Shown here: positions 9,649-21,900 of the stretch, piece after piece | How positions within the stretch are numbered: position 1 is the first letter of the stretch | How the letters are laid out: every line of letters starts with the position of its first letter | Source of the DNA: Coptodactyla brooksi | Lineage: Eukaryota > Arthropoda > Insecta > Coleoptera > Scarabaeidae | Assembly (NCBI GenBank): GCA_033557675.1 | Contig: JAWQRM010000215.1 | Coordinates: forward strand, 1-26,364 | Reading direction: 5' to 3' | DNA: 26,364 bases | Notes under the pieces: generated by a model | Database searches by the model: none | What the model saw: only the letters and a program-made list of their open reading frames with translations | Told to the model about the DNA's origin: nothing | Made by a program: the position numbers and the translations under genes

Positions 9649-9978
9649 TGTTCCATTTGAAAAAATTGCGGAAGCGCTGTATACGCAAAGCAATTCACGT
9701 GGTACACTAGTTAAGAAAATAGTAATTTCTATGATGCGCTCTTAAGATAAGACCATATCTGAAAACCTGTGGATATAGCAGAAAAGGTTCATTTGCTTTC
9801 ATACCTATTTCACAGCCAGCATAACTATATTGACCACAGCTGATCATTTTTACAATACTTTTAAATAAAGAATCCAAATATACAAGGTGTTTCAAATAAA
9901 ACGCTGCATTGGTATGATATTCTTTGTGTTGAGACCTATTTATTCCCAAATATTTTTATTTTGTGCATTTTCTGGTTC
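9649..9978 (-). repeat. Dispersed repeat, copy 2 (inverted)
   Basis: Read on the minus strand it begins with the same AATGCACAAAATAAA core as copy 1, then shares AAGCAAATGAA and CCACAGGTTT blocks in the same order. On the + strand, TATACAGGATGTTCC at its left end and TATACAAGGTGTTTC (about 9876) match the termini of Tc1/mariner-type elements such as the one at 11071. An 80-codon minus frame here is a by-product of the repeat. Confidence 0.5.
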
Positions 9979-11070
9979 CTTACGTCTAAAGACAAAATAT
10001 ATTATACATATAGTATCGACAAAAGATTGTATCAATAATTGTTGCTCAAATTAATGTATGACAAATGTTGTATCTGTATTTTATATAGTACATTATTTCT
10101 CATTTTAAAACAACCAATCACTGTTTTTGAATAGTTACACAGCTTAGCAAATAAGTTCGACCTATCATAGCGCAACACGGGATCCGAACTCAATTTTGTT
10201 AACTATATTGAACGTGTCGATGGGCACCTTCTTCAGAAGATAAGTCATGGTGAAGTTAGGATGTTTTTGGTAGAGCCCTATAAATAAACAATTAAATTGT
10301 CAAAAGTAAAAAATAAGTGTGTAGTGCACATTTGACCGTGTTGTGTACTTAAAATGCAAATGATTTCAATAAATATGATTATAAACGGGACTTTAGAATT
10401 TTGTTAGTAATGATTTGGAAATTAACAATAAATAAAAATAAACAATAAAATCATAATAAAAAAAGAAAATTTATTACAGTCCGAATGCATTAAAATAATT
10501 ATATACACAGACAACATATACACAATAAATTAATATTTAAAAAAGAGAAAACAATATTTAAACAATATTGTGGGGGGAAATGCAAATAAAATCAATAGGA
10601 ATTTCTACACCTAAATGTATCTTTGGATTGTACAAAATTAGTATCTTACGATAGGTTCTAGAGTAAGTTTTTCCTCGAAATATCATCGTCCTTCCTTGCT
10701 CCATACGCTCCCAATTGTCCGAAATACACGTTCACACCCAGACACAGCAGTATATTTATGTATATATATTACAAAAAAATATATATATTTAAGACTAGCA
10801 TATTATATTGAAGTATACTATTTTGTTTAATATGGAACAATAAAAATCATAAGGGTTACGAAAACTGCAAAATATGAGTAAAATGTTTATAGAGTGCTGT
10901 TAGTATGCATAGGATATTACTAAAAACAAACAAAAATTGTCAAACAAAGATGAAGAAACTTCAGCCTTTTCATATCACAATTTGATAATAACCATTAAAC
11001 AAAATAGTATTTAAACTGAGAGAAATTATAATCAAAAATCCTAAAGTTCTAAGAGTTAGGTGCGAATGTA
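9979..11070. other. AT-rich spacer, no gene recognised
   Basis: This is low-complexity A/T sequence with short palindromes. An AATAAA on the minus strand at about 10468 could serve as a distal Abl polyadenylation signal, about 1.27 kb past its stop codon, but nothing confirms this. Confidence 0.35.
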
Positions 11071-11167
11071 TACAGGGTGTTTCATACAAATCTTTCTTTA
11101 AATATAGTGTTGAGTTTTAAGGAATAACCTAATTCTAATCCAAAAATTTTATAAGAAACCCTCTGTA
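11071..11167. mobile_element. Short TA-flanked MITE with imperfect TIRs
   Basis: The left end TACAGGGTGTTTCATACAA is inverted at the right end (TTATAAGAAACCCTCTGTA), with about 17 of 21 positions matching. The element is 97 bp and is bounded on both sides by TA (11069-11070 and 11168-11169), the target duplication typical of the Tc1/mariner superfamily. It has no coding capacity. Confidence 0.5.
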
Positions 11168-11169
11168 TA

Positions 11170-11739
11170 ACACAAAGTCAGTGTACTGTTATGTTTAGAA
11201 CCCCAACGCTGTTTACAGTTAGAACTTAAAATGTCATCGCAAGGTAAAGAAGAATAAGTTATAATTGAGCATACGTAAAAAATCAATCTACTGGTATCAC
11301 AGTTGAGTGAAAATAATATAAAGTGCAGAATTTGTTAATCTTACGTTTTATCTACAGCAAATTTACGTAAACATGCAACATTAAACAGCATTTGACTATT
11401 AGATGCTTACGATGAGTTGCATAATTGTACACTTTATCATATCTTGCCTGTATAAATAACGTCACTCTGTACTTTAAATTTTATGCTTTAAAAATTTGCA
11501 ATTTTCAAGTAGATATAGAAGATTTCAAATTCTACACTATAACTAAATTGGGTTTTGGGGCCGATCTCTAACACACAAAAATTAATTAAAAAAAAAAAAC
11601 AAACGCTTACAACCGCACACATATAAAAATTTGATAAATACGCATCCTACCTACGAAAGAACATAAAATATCGAATATCAGTGGTCCTACACAGTTTGAA
11701 TATAGTTTTCGTAAATATCAAAAAGGAAAGTTCTCTAGT
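11170..11739 (-). other. Probable Abl 3' UTR
   Basis: This follows the Abl stop codon on the minus strand. I find no canonical AATAAA on that strand here, so the cleavage site is undetermined; the nearest canonical signal is near 10468. Confidence 0.35.
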
Positions 11740-12959
11740 TTATCGGCACATCACGTTCACCACGTCTTTTATAGTGTTGAGAACATCGTTGACGTATCTT
11801 GCGTTTTCTGATGTGTTTCTTGAACCAGCCGATCTAATTTGTCTTGCCTGTGTTTCTAACCTTGTCAATAGTTCCCTGAATTGGAATTTTGTATGCGCCA
11901 AGACTACGCTGTCAGCGTAATCTGCACATGAAGTGTGCAACAATCCAATTTTATCAGATAATTGTAACCAGGATGACGTCGAAACCGATGGGCTTGTTTT
12001 AATACTGTTTAAGGTCGTTTCTAACGCTTGTGATATTTCTAAAATGTTTTCTTTGCCCGTTTTGTCAGAGGATTTCTCGTCTTCCGGTGTTCTTTCTACA
12101 TTCGGTTTTGCCGAAATTGGAGGTTTTCCGTTTGTATTGGGAATTGGTGTAGCGTAAATTGCCGAACCAGTCGGTCGATTTGCTATAATTGGTTTCATGG
12201 CTTTTACCGGGGGTTTTGTGGGAATGACCGGCTTCTCATCACTGTTCGGTGGCCAAACTCTTTTGTTTATTTTAGTGGAATCATCGGAACTCTCCATAGG
12301 AGATATTTCTGTTATTATTTCGTCATTTTTATTTTTCACCGACAACTTTGGGCTTAATTGTATATTACTCGAGTTCTCGCTAGCTTCTTTTGTTTCCCAT
12401 ATCTTTTTCAAACTACTTATACTTCCAGTACTTTTTCTTTTGTCTTCCCCTTCTTCAATTTTCAAGTTCCCACTATCGGAACTTGCCGTACTTTCGCGTT
12501 TCTTATCGTTTTCCTCGGTATCGTTTTTTAGATCCAGTTTATCTTCATCTCTATCGACTTTTCTTAGCCTCGATTTAAAATCTATAATAATTCCAGAATC
12601 ATTACTTTCCTGTTTTTCTTTTTGCGCGGATTTCTTAATTGCTTCGACTTTTTTTAATTGTGCCACAAATATGCCATTTCCTTCCTTCATTTCTAAGGAA
12701 GGTTTCCTTTCGGGTTCAATGTTCAAACTCTCTGAAAGTTCGGTGACCAGTTGCGCAACGGGATCGTGGCATATGGTGCTTACGGCCGAATTTTCGGTGG
12801 GCGAATCCTTGGGGTTCTTAATTTTCTGGTCGGCCCTCTCTTTGATTTCCGTCAGCAATTTCAATTCCATCTCTTTCACTAGCTTGTTGTTTTTGAACAC
12901 TTTCGATGTTTTATCGTCAGATTCCGGATCGAGATCATCTTGGTTTTGCATCATTTCTT
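11740..12959 (-). CDS. Abl: Abl terminal exon E7: acidic linker and F-actin-binding domain
   Basis: The acceptor is TTTAAAACAG|AA, completing a Glu codon, and the stop TAA is at 11740-11742. It encodes 405 residues. The first 300 are charged and low-complexity, with Pro-rich motifs (KPVIPTKPPVKAMKP, KPPISAKP). The last ~104, from KENILEISQALETTLNSI through SCADYADSV and FQFRELLTRLETQ to the end, form the four-helix FABD that bundles and binds F-actin. The ATGATG near the acceptor is internal, not a start. Long + strand frames opposite this exon are shadows. Confidence 0.95.
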
Positions 12960-15900
12960 CTGTTTTAAAAAATTAATAACAATTGAAAATATAAATGACA
13001 ATAAATAAGTTCATCTAGTGTAATTTGTATTAATTTATATAAGCTCACAGGGCTGTATTTTAATATTGATGCAAAAAATCAGCAATGACCAAAGTTATTA
13101 CTAATTAAAAAAATAAAATTAAATTTCTTTTTACCTTACTACTGTCTGACCTGTTATAAACTTGATTTTTTAATTATAGTATTGCCATTATAATATATAG
13201 TCTGTCAAAACATTGTACATTAAAATTTAGTAAAAATCAGATTTTCTTTTTGTTTGGATAAAGTGTTTTTGAATACATTGACTATTTAATAACAAGCGTA
13301 TTTTATTTAAATTGGATATTTCATCACGGTCTCCTACATGTTGAAAGTAGTTTTTAATTTGTCTTATATGCTTTAATGCTTCTATAGTCGTTTCGGGCGT
13401 ATCTGTATCTTCTTCTTCATCCTCAAGTGATTCGTTTTCAGAATTTTTTTCTTCTACTTAGCCTTTATTTCTTACCTCAGCTGCTAAGTCGTGATCTGTC
13501 ATTTCTTCTGTAGTAATTAATTCACTATCAATATTGATGAAATCATTGAACAAATTAATATTTGTTAGTTTATTTATTTCAAACTATTCACTTAATGGGA
13601 TATCATTCTGAGGTCAATAGCTGTCGTCGATTAGGTGATTAGGAGCTTTTACTAGTCCAGCATGAACTTTACTATAAGCACATACTTTTACAGAAATTCT
13701 CCAGTTTTCAGCAGCGTAGTAGGACTTGTTAATTTAAGTTTAAACCATTAATTACAGTTGCACAGACAGACCATATAATATAAAAACAATGGTTATAGCG
13801 ACCTAGGTACTATTCTTTCCTTTTTTATGAATAAGTGTCAAAGATTGAAAATAATTTTGATACAATGGCTCTTGTAATTTTGTATTTTATAAAGATGAAG
13901 CAATTTAGATGGAGAGTGCATACATTATTTTCAGAGTCGTAGTTTCAAAATTTTAAAATCGTAAGAGAAGACTACTCCAGTTTTAGTTGACTTTTTGTGG
14001 ACTTTATACACAATTTTATATATCGTAAGGAACTAAGCTTAATCTATTTTTAAGGGTTTGTCTAGCTGTCCTTCCCAGTATTCCATGTATTCATGTTGGA
14101 ACTGTATTTCTAAACCAGTAAATTTGCACTTTTGAATATAAATATAAGTATGCCATATATACTGATTAGGAAAGCCTTGATGATCTCATAGTAGAGTCAC
14201 GCATGACTCCCACCAAGAGCCCATGACGAGGATGCAATATTCCGAGAGACGGCGTGGAATTTCCTACACGGTATCTATTACTTTACTTTTGTACAGGGCC
14301 TTGTACAGGGCCAAAAAAAAACTGTTAGATCGCCAGAAAGCATTAATGAAGTTCAAACTGCCGTGATATGCAGTCGAAAATGTTCTGTGACAAAATGGGC
14401 ATTAGCGTTGAATATCAGTGTTCACCCTCATATAATCCAAATTGTTCAGGAATTAAAAGATGTCGATTTTGTGGTATATAAGAATTTTTGTTAACAAAAG
14501 ACTAGAGTACTTTTCTTTTGCCAGGAAAAGAGAGATTTTCAAGACTAGAATCTTGCAAATAGCTATGAGCTAAAATATGTCAACTGAAAGTAGAAGAAGA
14601 ATGCTCATCAAAAACACATTAAGAAATATCGGACCCAAAATGTTGCAGTGTTTTAGTGATGATGAAAAGTTTATTCTTTGTTGACCTAAAACCTTTGAAC
14701 ATTTGGAAAGTCACAGTGTGACAATAGAGGGAACAAGACGAAAGACACATTACACAAACATGGCCTAATTACTTTTGGTGCAAGACTTGGTTCAATTGCC
14801 ACACATGACATGATTTCAGCAAGATGGGGCTACAAGTTATACTGCTTGTGTATTCAGGACTGCTGTTAGAGAACACTTTCTGAACCACATCATATCCAAA
14901 AATAGAGACATTGGCTGGATTTCCCGATTTGCCCCCATGGGACTATTTTCTTTGGGGTTTCAGTTTGGGGTGCCCATCTACCAAGTATTATTTTTCACAC
15001 TTGGAATATATTACTTGATATAAAATTGTAGAAACATTCATATTACAATAAAAACTCATTTAACTAGAGCAGTTTATGAATTTCCCAGTTCACTGATAAA
15101 TTTTGTGCAACATACTTAATATAAATTCTTCCACAGTGTATATCTTTTAAGTTGAACTTCATTTGTATTCATTGGTATTTTATATATACATTCAAATATA
15201 AATAAGAACAGGTGACAGTAAACAGGTAAAGTAGTAAGACAGTACAATCATTGAATTTCATCCACCTTGTACAAAGCGTTGTCCAAATTGGTTAGGAGCC
15301 AATATTAAGCAGCTGTTTCCTCAAACCTGTGCTATTTTTTAATGTGAAAATTGATAGTAAAAGAACACTGACCAAATAAAGTAGTTTTTTTGTTATAACT
15401 GAAAATTAGCAAACAGGATTTTTATTAAACAAGTAGAGCTCTGATACTGTGTAGGAAATTATACGTCGTCTCATAGGGATATTTCATTCTTGTACACGAT
15501 TCATTAGGAAATTTGGACGATCCCAAACATCCCATGACAACTAGCGACAGTATTATAGTACAAACCATACGGACCTAGGCACGTAGATTCCCTGAGAGCA
15601 TTGACAAACACACAGCAGCTTCAGAATGTTCATATTTACAACTTCCAAGAGGGTTCAAATTATAAAGTGGTATTTGAGTGGCAATTCTTCTAAAGAAGTT
15701 GTAAATTTATTCGTAGTTGCTTTCGAAAATCGTCCAATTGCATCACGTCGAACAATATTGTGTATTGTCAATGTGTTTGAAAAGATAGATTGTTGGACAG
15801 GTTACTACTTGAAAATTCGCGACCGTCCACAACCTCAATTGAAGCCTGAGAGGCTAGGGGAAAGAAGTTGGTGTGAGTATTCCAATGATGGAAAACGCAA

Positions 15901-18900
15901 ACGAGAACGAAAATTTCTTAGGAAATATTTTATTTACGAATGAATCATCTTTTCTCATTCATGGTCATCACAATCGTCGGTTATGCGATATTGGACTCAG
16001 GAAAATAAGCATCTAACTGTTGCTGCTCGAACGCAGTTTCCACAAAATCTGAATGTTTGGACTGGTATTTTAGGTGATTTCATCATTAGATCTTTTTTCA
16101 TTGATAGAAACCTAAATACCAAGAAATATTTAGAACTATTGCAGAACCAAGTGATTCCTGCTGATTGAAACCTCCCCCTCACCTTTGACAAGGTTTGATT
16201 TCATCATGATGGTTGTTGTGCTCATTATACGATAAGGGTACAAGAATTTCAGAGAAATACTTTTCCTGATCGTATTATTAGCAAAAGTGGCAGCATTATA
16301 TGGCTCCTTAGATTGCCACATTTAGTTCCAAATGGTTTCTTTTTGTGGGGGTACACTAAGGAAATTATTTACCAACGTCAAGGAGCCAATAGTTTGAGTG
16401 AACTCTGAATAAAAATTATTCAAGCTCATCAAACTGTTCCTCCAGAACTGCTCTCCAGAGTGAGGAGAAATTTTTACGACAGGTTGGGTGGGGTATTGTT
16501 AAATTAGGAGACATCTTTGAATCATAAATCATTAAGTTTTATTTTTAAATATTATTAGAATTATTTTATTTTAGTGACCTTTTATTTTAGTAAGAATGAA
16601 ATTTTTGTTTGTCCATTAAACTTAAGCGTTCGAAAAGAAGTAAATAAATATTTTTTGTTAGTAGTTAAAAAGTAAGTGTACGTAGGATGATGTCAAACAA
16701 CACTAGCATATACCTCCTCCTGTGACATCAGAAATATTACTGATCACTCGTAGGGTAGGACAGGGCGGTCTCGAAGTCATGGGCTCGTGGTGGGAGTCAT
16801 GTGTGATTCTGATATGAGACGACCACGATTTTCCTAATCGGTATAGTTGAAACAATTGATAATGCGCATAAAGCTGTTTTTCATCATTTTATTCTGTATG
16901 ATTTGCTATACAGAATAAAATGATGTTTTTTAATGCAGTGATACTGTATTGTTAATATTTGCATAATTTGTGGTATATTAATACACACCTGTACATACAA
17001 CAAATCATCAAAGCCTTATTGCACTCAGTTTGTATAGTAATTTGTATATATTCAACATGTAGTGTCACATGCATAGGTATAGTCAGACAAACCAGTAAAA
17101 ATAGTATAATTAGGCTGAGAACAGCTTCGTCCATTAAGCTACATTAAAATTTTATAATTATGTTTGAATTACATTACTTCTCCTATGCCTGAAGATCAAG
17201 CAAAAGCAAAAAAATCGATTTGTATTCAAAATATTGTAATAATATGTGTCGATGGTGGATACAAATAAAATAATGCATAACAAATTTTAATTACAAACAA
17301 TTTGTTTTTAATATCAATTAAGAACATGAGTTTTTTGTTTCTGCACGTTGTTTTCTTCTCATTGGTAAAATCCACAAAGAAATATTAACTTTATACTCAC
17401 CAAGTTCTGGAAAAGAAGGTGGTGGTGGTAAAGGCTCCAAAGGAGACCCCACCATAGGAACGTCAGATTCAACACTCACTGGACTCTTTCCTTCGACACT
17501 AGGACTGGTAAGGCTTAAACTAGTTCTTTGCGGACTCTTTTCTCTCATGTCATCTTTAGGATCTTTCGTACTGCTACAGCTGTCCGAAGACGGTTCGCGT
17601 TTCCTCAGACTCACACCAAATCTAGAACTAGCCTCGTCTACAGAAGGTTGTAAATTGCTAACGTCGTTGTTTTCGTTATGTTCGATTTCTTCTATCTTCC
17701 TATAAGTTCGTGGAGAAATGGGAATTCGTTTCTTCTTCAGTTCCGACGAAGTCGTCATGATTTGAAAATTTTCGATCACCGGTTCTGTCGGATTATCAAA
17801 CTCTTCCGGCGGCGGAGGTAGGTCCGTCGGCGGAGGCGGAAACTCCAAATCGGCTAAACTAGGTTGGATTGACCGAGATGGGCTGCCGCCGCGGAAACTG
17901 CTTTGATTGGCTTTAAACGTCCTAAGGCAGGGCTGTTCGTTGCTTCTCGGAATATTTCTCGTGCGGTTAAATTTGGAAGCTGTTGGTGAACTTGGAGGAT
18001 GAGCATGAAAAGTTGTAACACCACTAGATGAATTGCTACGAATCATTTGGGGCTGAGTACGTATGTTAGTTCTGGGAGAAAGGGATCGGGGTGGGGACTC
18101 TTTTTGTTCTGTTAGCACGGGATTTACTGCTTGTACTTGTTCTTGGTTATTTGACATTCCACTAACACGTAGTGATTCTAAGTAGGCCCCTATTCGTGCA
18201 CCCTTGGGAAGGGTTCCATAGCGACTGATTGCTTTACGCACATTGTGTTCATCTAGAGCTGCTACCTGTACCTGCAAATATACAACAAAAAATAAAAAGA
18301 ATTATGAGGAACATTAATTCTTCTTTAACTTGTGATCTATAGATTTGTGATAAATTGGTGACCAACCCTAATTATTAGCCCTTTAGGCTAGTAGCTACTA
18401 GCTCTATAGGCTAGTAGCTCGATAACAATGTTATGTAGGAACAGGCATAAATCCTTACCTAGACATTTGGTTTACAATTCCCAAACCCAGTATTTGGAAA
18501 ACCTGAATGTTTAGGTAGGTATAGTGGCAAAATGTGTTTTTATTGATGACAATTCAACTAGACAAGCATACCTTGGTTTACTTTAAAACTTAGTAGCTTA
18601 TTGCCAATCTGTCTCACAAGCTTAAATTGTGTTGTATCAATATGTTAACCAAGAAATTTCCTCTAACTAGCGCTAAACTGTTACTGGCATTTCTTATCAT
18701 ATCCGTCATAATGCACTTGGAGACATTGTTATAATCCTAAAAGATCAATGCCTTTCTTAATTAAATACCTTCATTTTTATTAATCTATTCAATTCTTATT
18801 TCCGAAATTGCGAATTATACTTTTATTTATAAAATAGTTTTAATTTCAGCTTCTTCAGTCAAGTGTGAACAATTACATAAATAACAGCTTTATTGACTAA

Positions 18901-21900
18901 GTTTATATTTTTTTTCATGTATAAGTTACTAATTTATTTAAATAATCTAATTTGATAATAGTTTATATCAACTTTCTCTGAAGTTGAGCTTTAATTTCAT
19001 TTAATTATGTATATTTCAATTAATAAATTGAGTTTGAAATTTTTTATCTATTTGAAGAATTTAGGTAACAAAATTTTCAATTTGTTATCTAAATTCTCCA
19101 AATTTTAGTTACTAACCTAAGGTTGTGTACGTACTTGATGCAATGAATTTTGCTCATCAATGGTCAATGCAAATAATGAAAATAAATTGAAATAGAATAG
19201 TAAAAACTAATACATCACTTACAATTGAATAAATTAATAAACTCCAATGGAATTTAATCTGAATGCAGCAACCATTAAGATTTGAAAACATTTCTACATG
19301 TTATGCAATGAACGTGGGAAAGTTCTACACTGAAATGCATCTAACGTTAAAGAATTCTACCATAATGTTGAAAACTAGTTTGATAATAGTGCCCTATATT
19401 TTGTATGCTTTTCATGTACAAGTACAATCAAAGTGGTTTTTACAGCAGCACGAACATTTGTTATAAACCAGTGCACATAAAATAACTTTAAAAACTGAGT
19501 AAGCTCAAATTATGCCGTGAGAATTATTTATTTTGAATGAATCGTTATTATTTATTTACTGTGGACTGTAAACTTTGACACATTTTTGTATAATTGTATT
19601 ATAATTGTTTTTTTATAATTGTATTATTGCAAGTTTACCTCTTTCGGTGGATAGGTTTTTGACTTTTTTCCACGTTGCTCCAATCCTCTATTTCCCATAA
19701 TCGGAGCCCGTTTGAACGATCCAGTTCCCGGAACGCCAAAAGTACTCGTTCCTGACACTTCCGGATAGGAATGTGCTCCCGAATCGTCCGTGTCAGGGGT
19801 TTGGTCCTGCAGTTCTGCTTCACTATCACCCTTGATGCTCGCTATTAAATTCGTAAGTGTCCGGTTTCATTTTCAAATTATTATGCAATGTTATATTAGT
19901 AAAATTAATATTCAAAACTTCTACTTACATTGTCAGGAGACTGTTAAGTTTGAAACAAAGGTTTAGTAGAAATTAATTAAAGATGTAAGGAGTCAGAACA
20001 AAAACTATGTGTATAAAAAAAAATTATTGGACGCGAACAGTTAGTATGTAGAAATTTTGTGTGTGTTGATAAATTTAGAAAGATTTTAGAAGGTTCTAGG
20101 GGTAGCTCGCTTTACATAGTCAGTTTAAGGCTGAAAAATAACATGCAGTGTTTTAAATCTGAATATCATGTGCAACGAGTAGTTCTCCAATTACAAGGTG
20201 TATACTAAAATTAAAAGAAAAGCTTTCACAAACAAACACTTGATATATAAATCTATATACTTGTATCAGAAGATTAAAACATGTTCTGGTCAAGAGTACC
20301 TATCAGAAATAAAATATTTGAAAATCTTATGTATCTTTTTGAATCATTCAACTGTCGAGAAACGAACTGTTGTGATTGAACCGTACCTATGAGAGGGAGT
20401 GCAGTGAATCACTGTACTCCCCCACTTACATTCACTTGAAATCATTTGAAAAGGCGGTAAAAGAGAATAAAAACCATTAATCATAAAAATGATTAAACAT
20501 GTTCACAGAGCAGTTATTTCTTTAATTACTATCTATAGCTTGTTATTAACATCTGCTTTTTCCAATTAATTCTGGGCTTCGATTTAAACATTATTTCATT
20601 TATTAAAACAAAATAAGTGAAGACCCAGAAAGAACAGGTTGTAAGGAAATATGGAGAGATTCTTTAACTCAACCACATGAAGTCTAACACCGAATGGTGG
20701 AAGAGGTTCTTGGATTAAGTAGATAAAGCAAAATATGTTACAAAACTGTCTGCTCTAATGCAGGAATCGACACACTTAAACAAAGTAACCATTACTTTTG
20801 ACAATTTCGACAACTTTTCTAGATTATTACGAATATGTCAGGTCTGAGATTTTAGAAAAAGTTAAACTAAAATATCTGTTTTGTAATATGCTCCTAATTT
20901 TGTATGGCAGTATTTTCAAGCATTTTGTATGGTGCTTAAGTTTGTGTATAAACCAAAAAATTGGAATACTATGGAGGATGCAATTTGAGGCACATCACGA
21001 TTGTAATGACAATTCACAAATTACATTTTAAATGGAAATGAATTTTCCAAAGAAACCTGAAGTGTCAGAATCATTTCTGGTTAAAGAATGCATTATCTAT
21101 AAGTCTATCTTTATGTATATGTTATTGTTCAATCATTAATTGCAGTTTGAAGGCATCGAATATCATGTACACCAGCAAACAGCGCGGTAAATTTGAAAAA
21201 TATTTGTTAGCACATACACGATTAAAATCTTTTTCCGTCTTTCCTAAATACAGAACGGGATAACAGACAGACGCATCTGTTCCATTCTCAATATAGGACA
21301 CATCTGACGGCTAACGAAGGAGAAGAGACTCTGGGATTATATATACTTTAATGAATGCACAAAGCATATAAAGCATTCTCACTTTTCAAATAATATTTTA
21401 GTGACAACACTTCAGAAGAAATTGTGAGTTTACTTAGGGTTGCTTTTGAAAATCCCTCAATGCCAGCGCTTGGATTGTTTATTTTTGTGATAGGTTGGGA
21501 GATTGTTTGGCGAATGTGAGTGAGATTTTAGTAAGATTGATATTTTTGTTTATTCATCAATTTTGATCTTTCAAAAAGTAACATGACCAATGCATTCTGT
21601 TCTCTTTCCAATCTTAATAATCACATATCTAATTCTTCTGTTCACGAATATATACTTACTTACAACGTTAAGATTGAAATATTTTTAGAGAAAATCTTGT
21701 AATAAAATATTGTTAACAATGATTGGGAAAATAAGTAATAGATACTTCGTGATTTGGACTATTACGTGGCATTATCTAAGACATACTGTACACCTTGCAA
21801 TTGACTATTTACCTTAATATCAGTATATAATCTCTCAGGTATCAATGAAAACTGTGTGCGTGTGAAGAAAATGTTAGTGCTCACAACCAAGCCCTAAACT

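Larger units (their letters stand above)
14162..16841. mobile_element. 2.68 kb TA-flanked element with 66-bp terminal inverted repeats
   Basis: The left end CTGATTAGGAAAGCC... (14162-14227) is inverted at the right end (16776-16841), with 54 of 66 positions identical and no gaps, including an exact CATGACTCCCACCA block. Both ends abut TA (14160-14161 and 16842-16843), as expected for Tc1/mariner-superfamily insertion. Inside are two unrelated-looking transposase relics, so one is probably a nested insertion. All coding parts are broken. Confidence 0.7.
12960..17400 (-). other. Abl intron 6 (4.4 kb), transposon-rich
   Basis: The intron lies between the Ena-binding exon and the FABD exon. It contains the pogo/Tigger relic, the TIR-bounded element with two transposase remnants, and the 18-bp hairpin, each listed separately. 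The remainder (12960-13226 and 16926-17400) is AT-rich with nothing recognised. Confidence 0.8.

Noticed and set aside
9707..9949. 80-codon minus frame
   Set aside because: It lies wholly in a dispersed repeat and has no protein similarity I recognise.
10138..10260. Block resembling a retroelement fragment (CTGAAGAAGGTGCCCATCGA on the minus strand)
   Set aside because: Only a short suggestive stretch; no reverse transcriptase or other motif could be read.
11681..12157. Two + strand frames of 74-79 codons
   Set aside because: These are shadows of the Abl F-actin-binding exon on the other strand.
12197..12976. 259-codon + strand open frame
   Set aside because: It lies exactly opposite the Abl terminal exon; the hydrophobic Ser/Phe/Leu composition is the mirror of an acidic Lys/Glu-rich exon.
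19635..19829. 64-codon minus frame
   Set aside because: Wrong phase; the phase dictated by the neighbouring Abl exons gives the conserved KRAPIMGNRG block instead.
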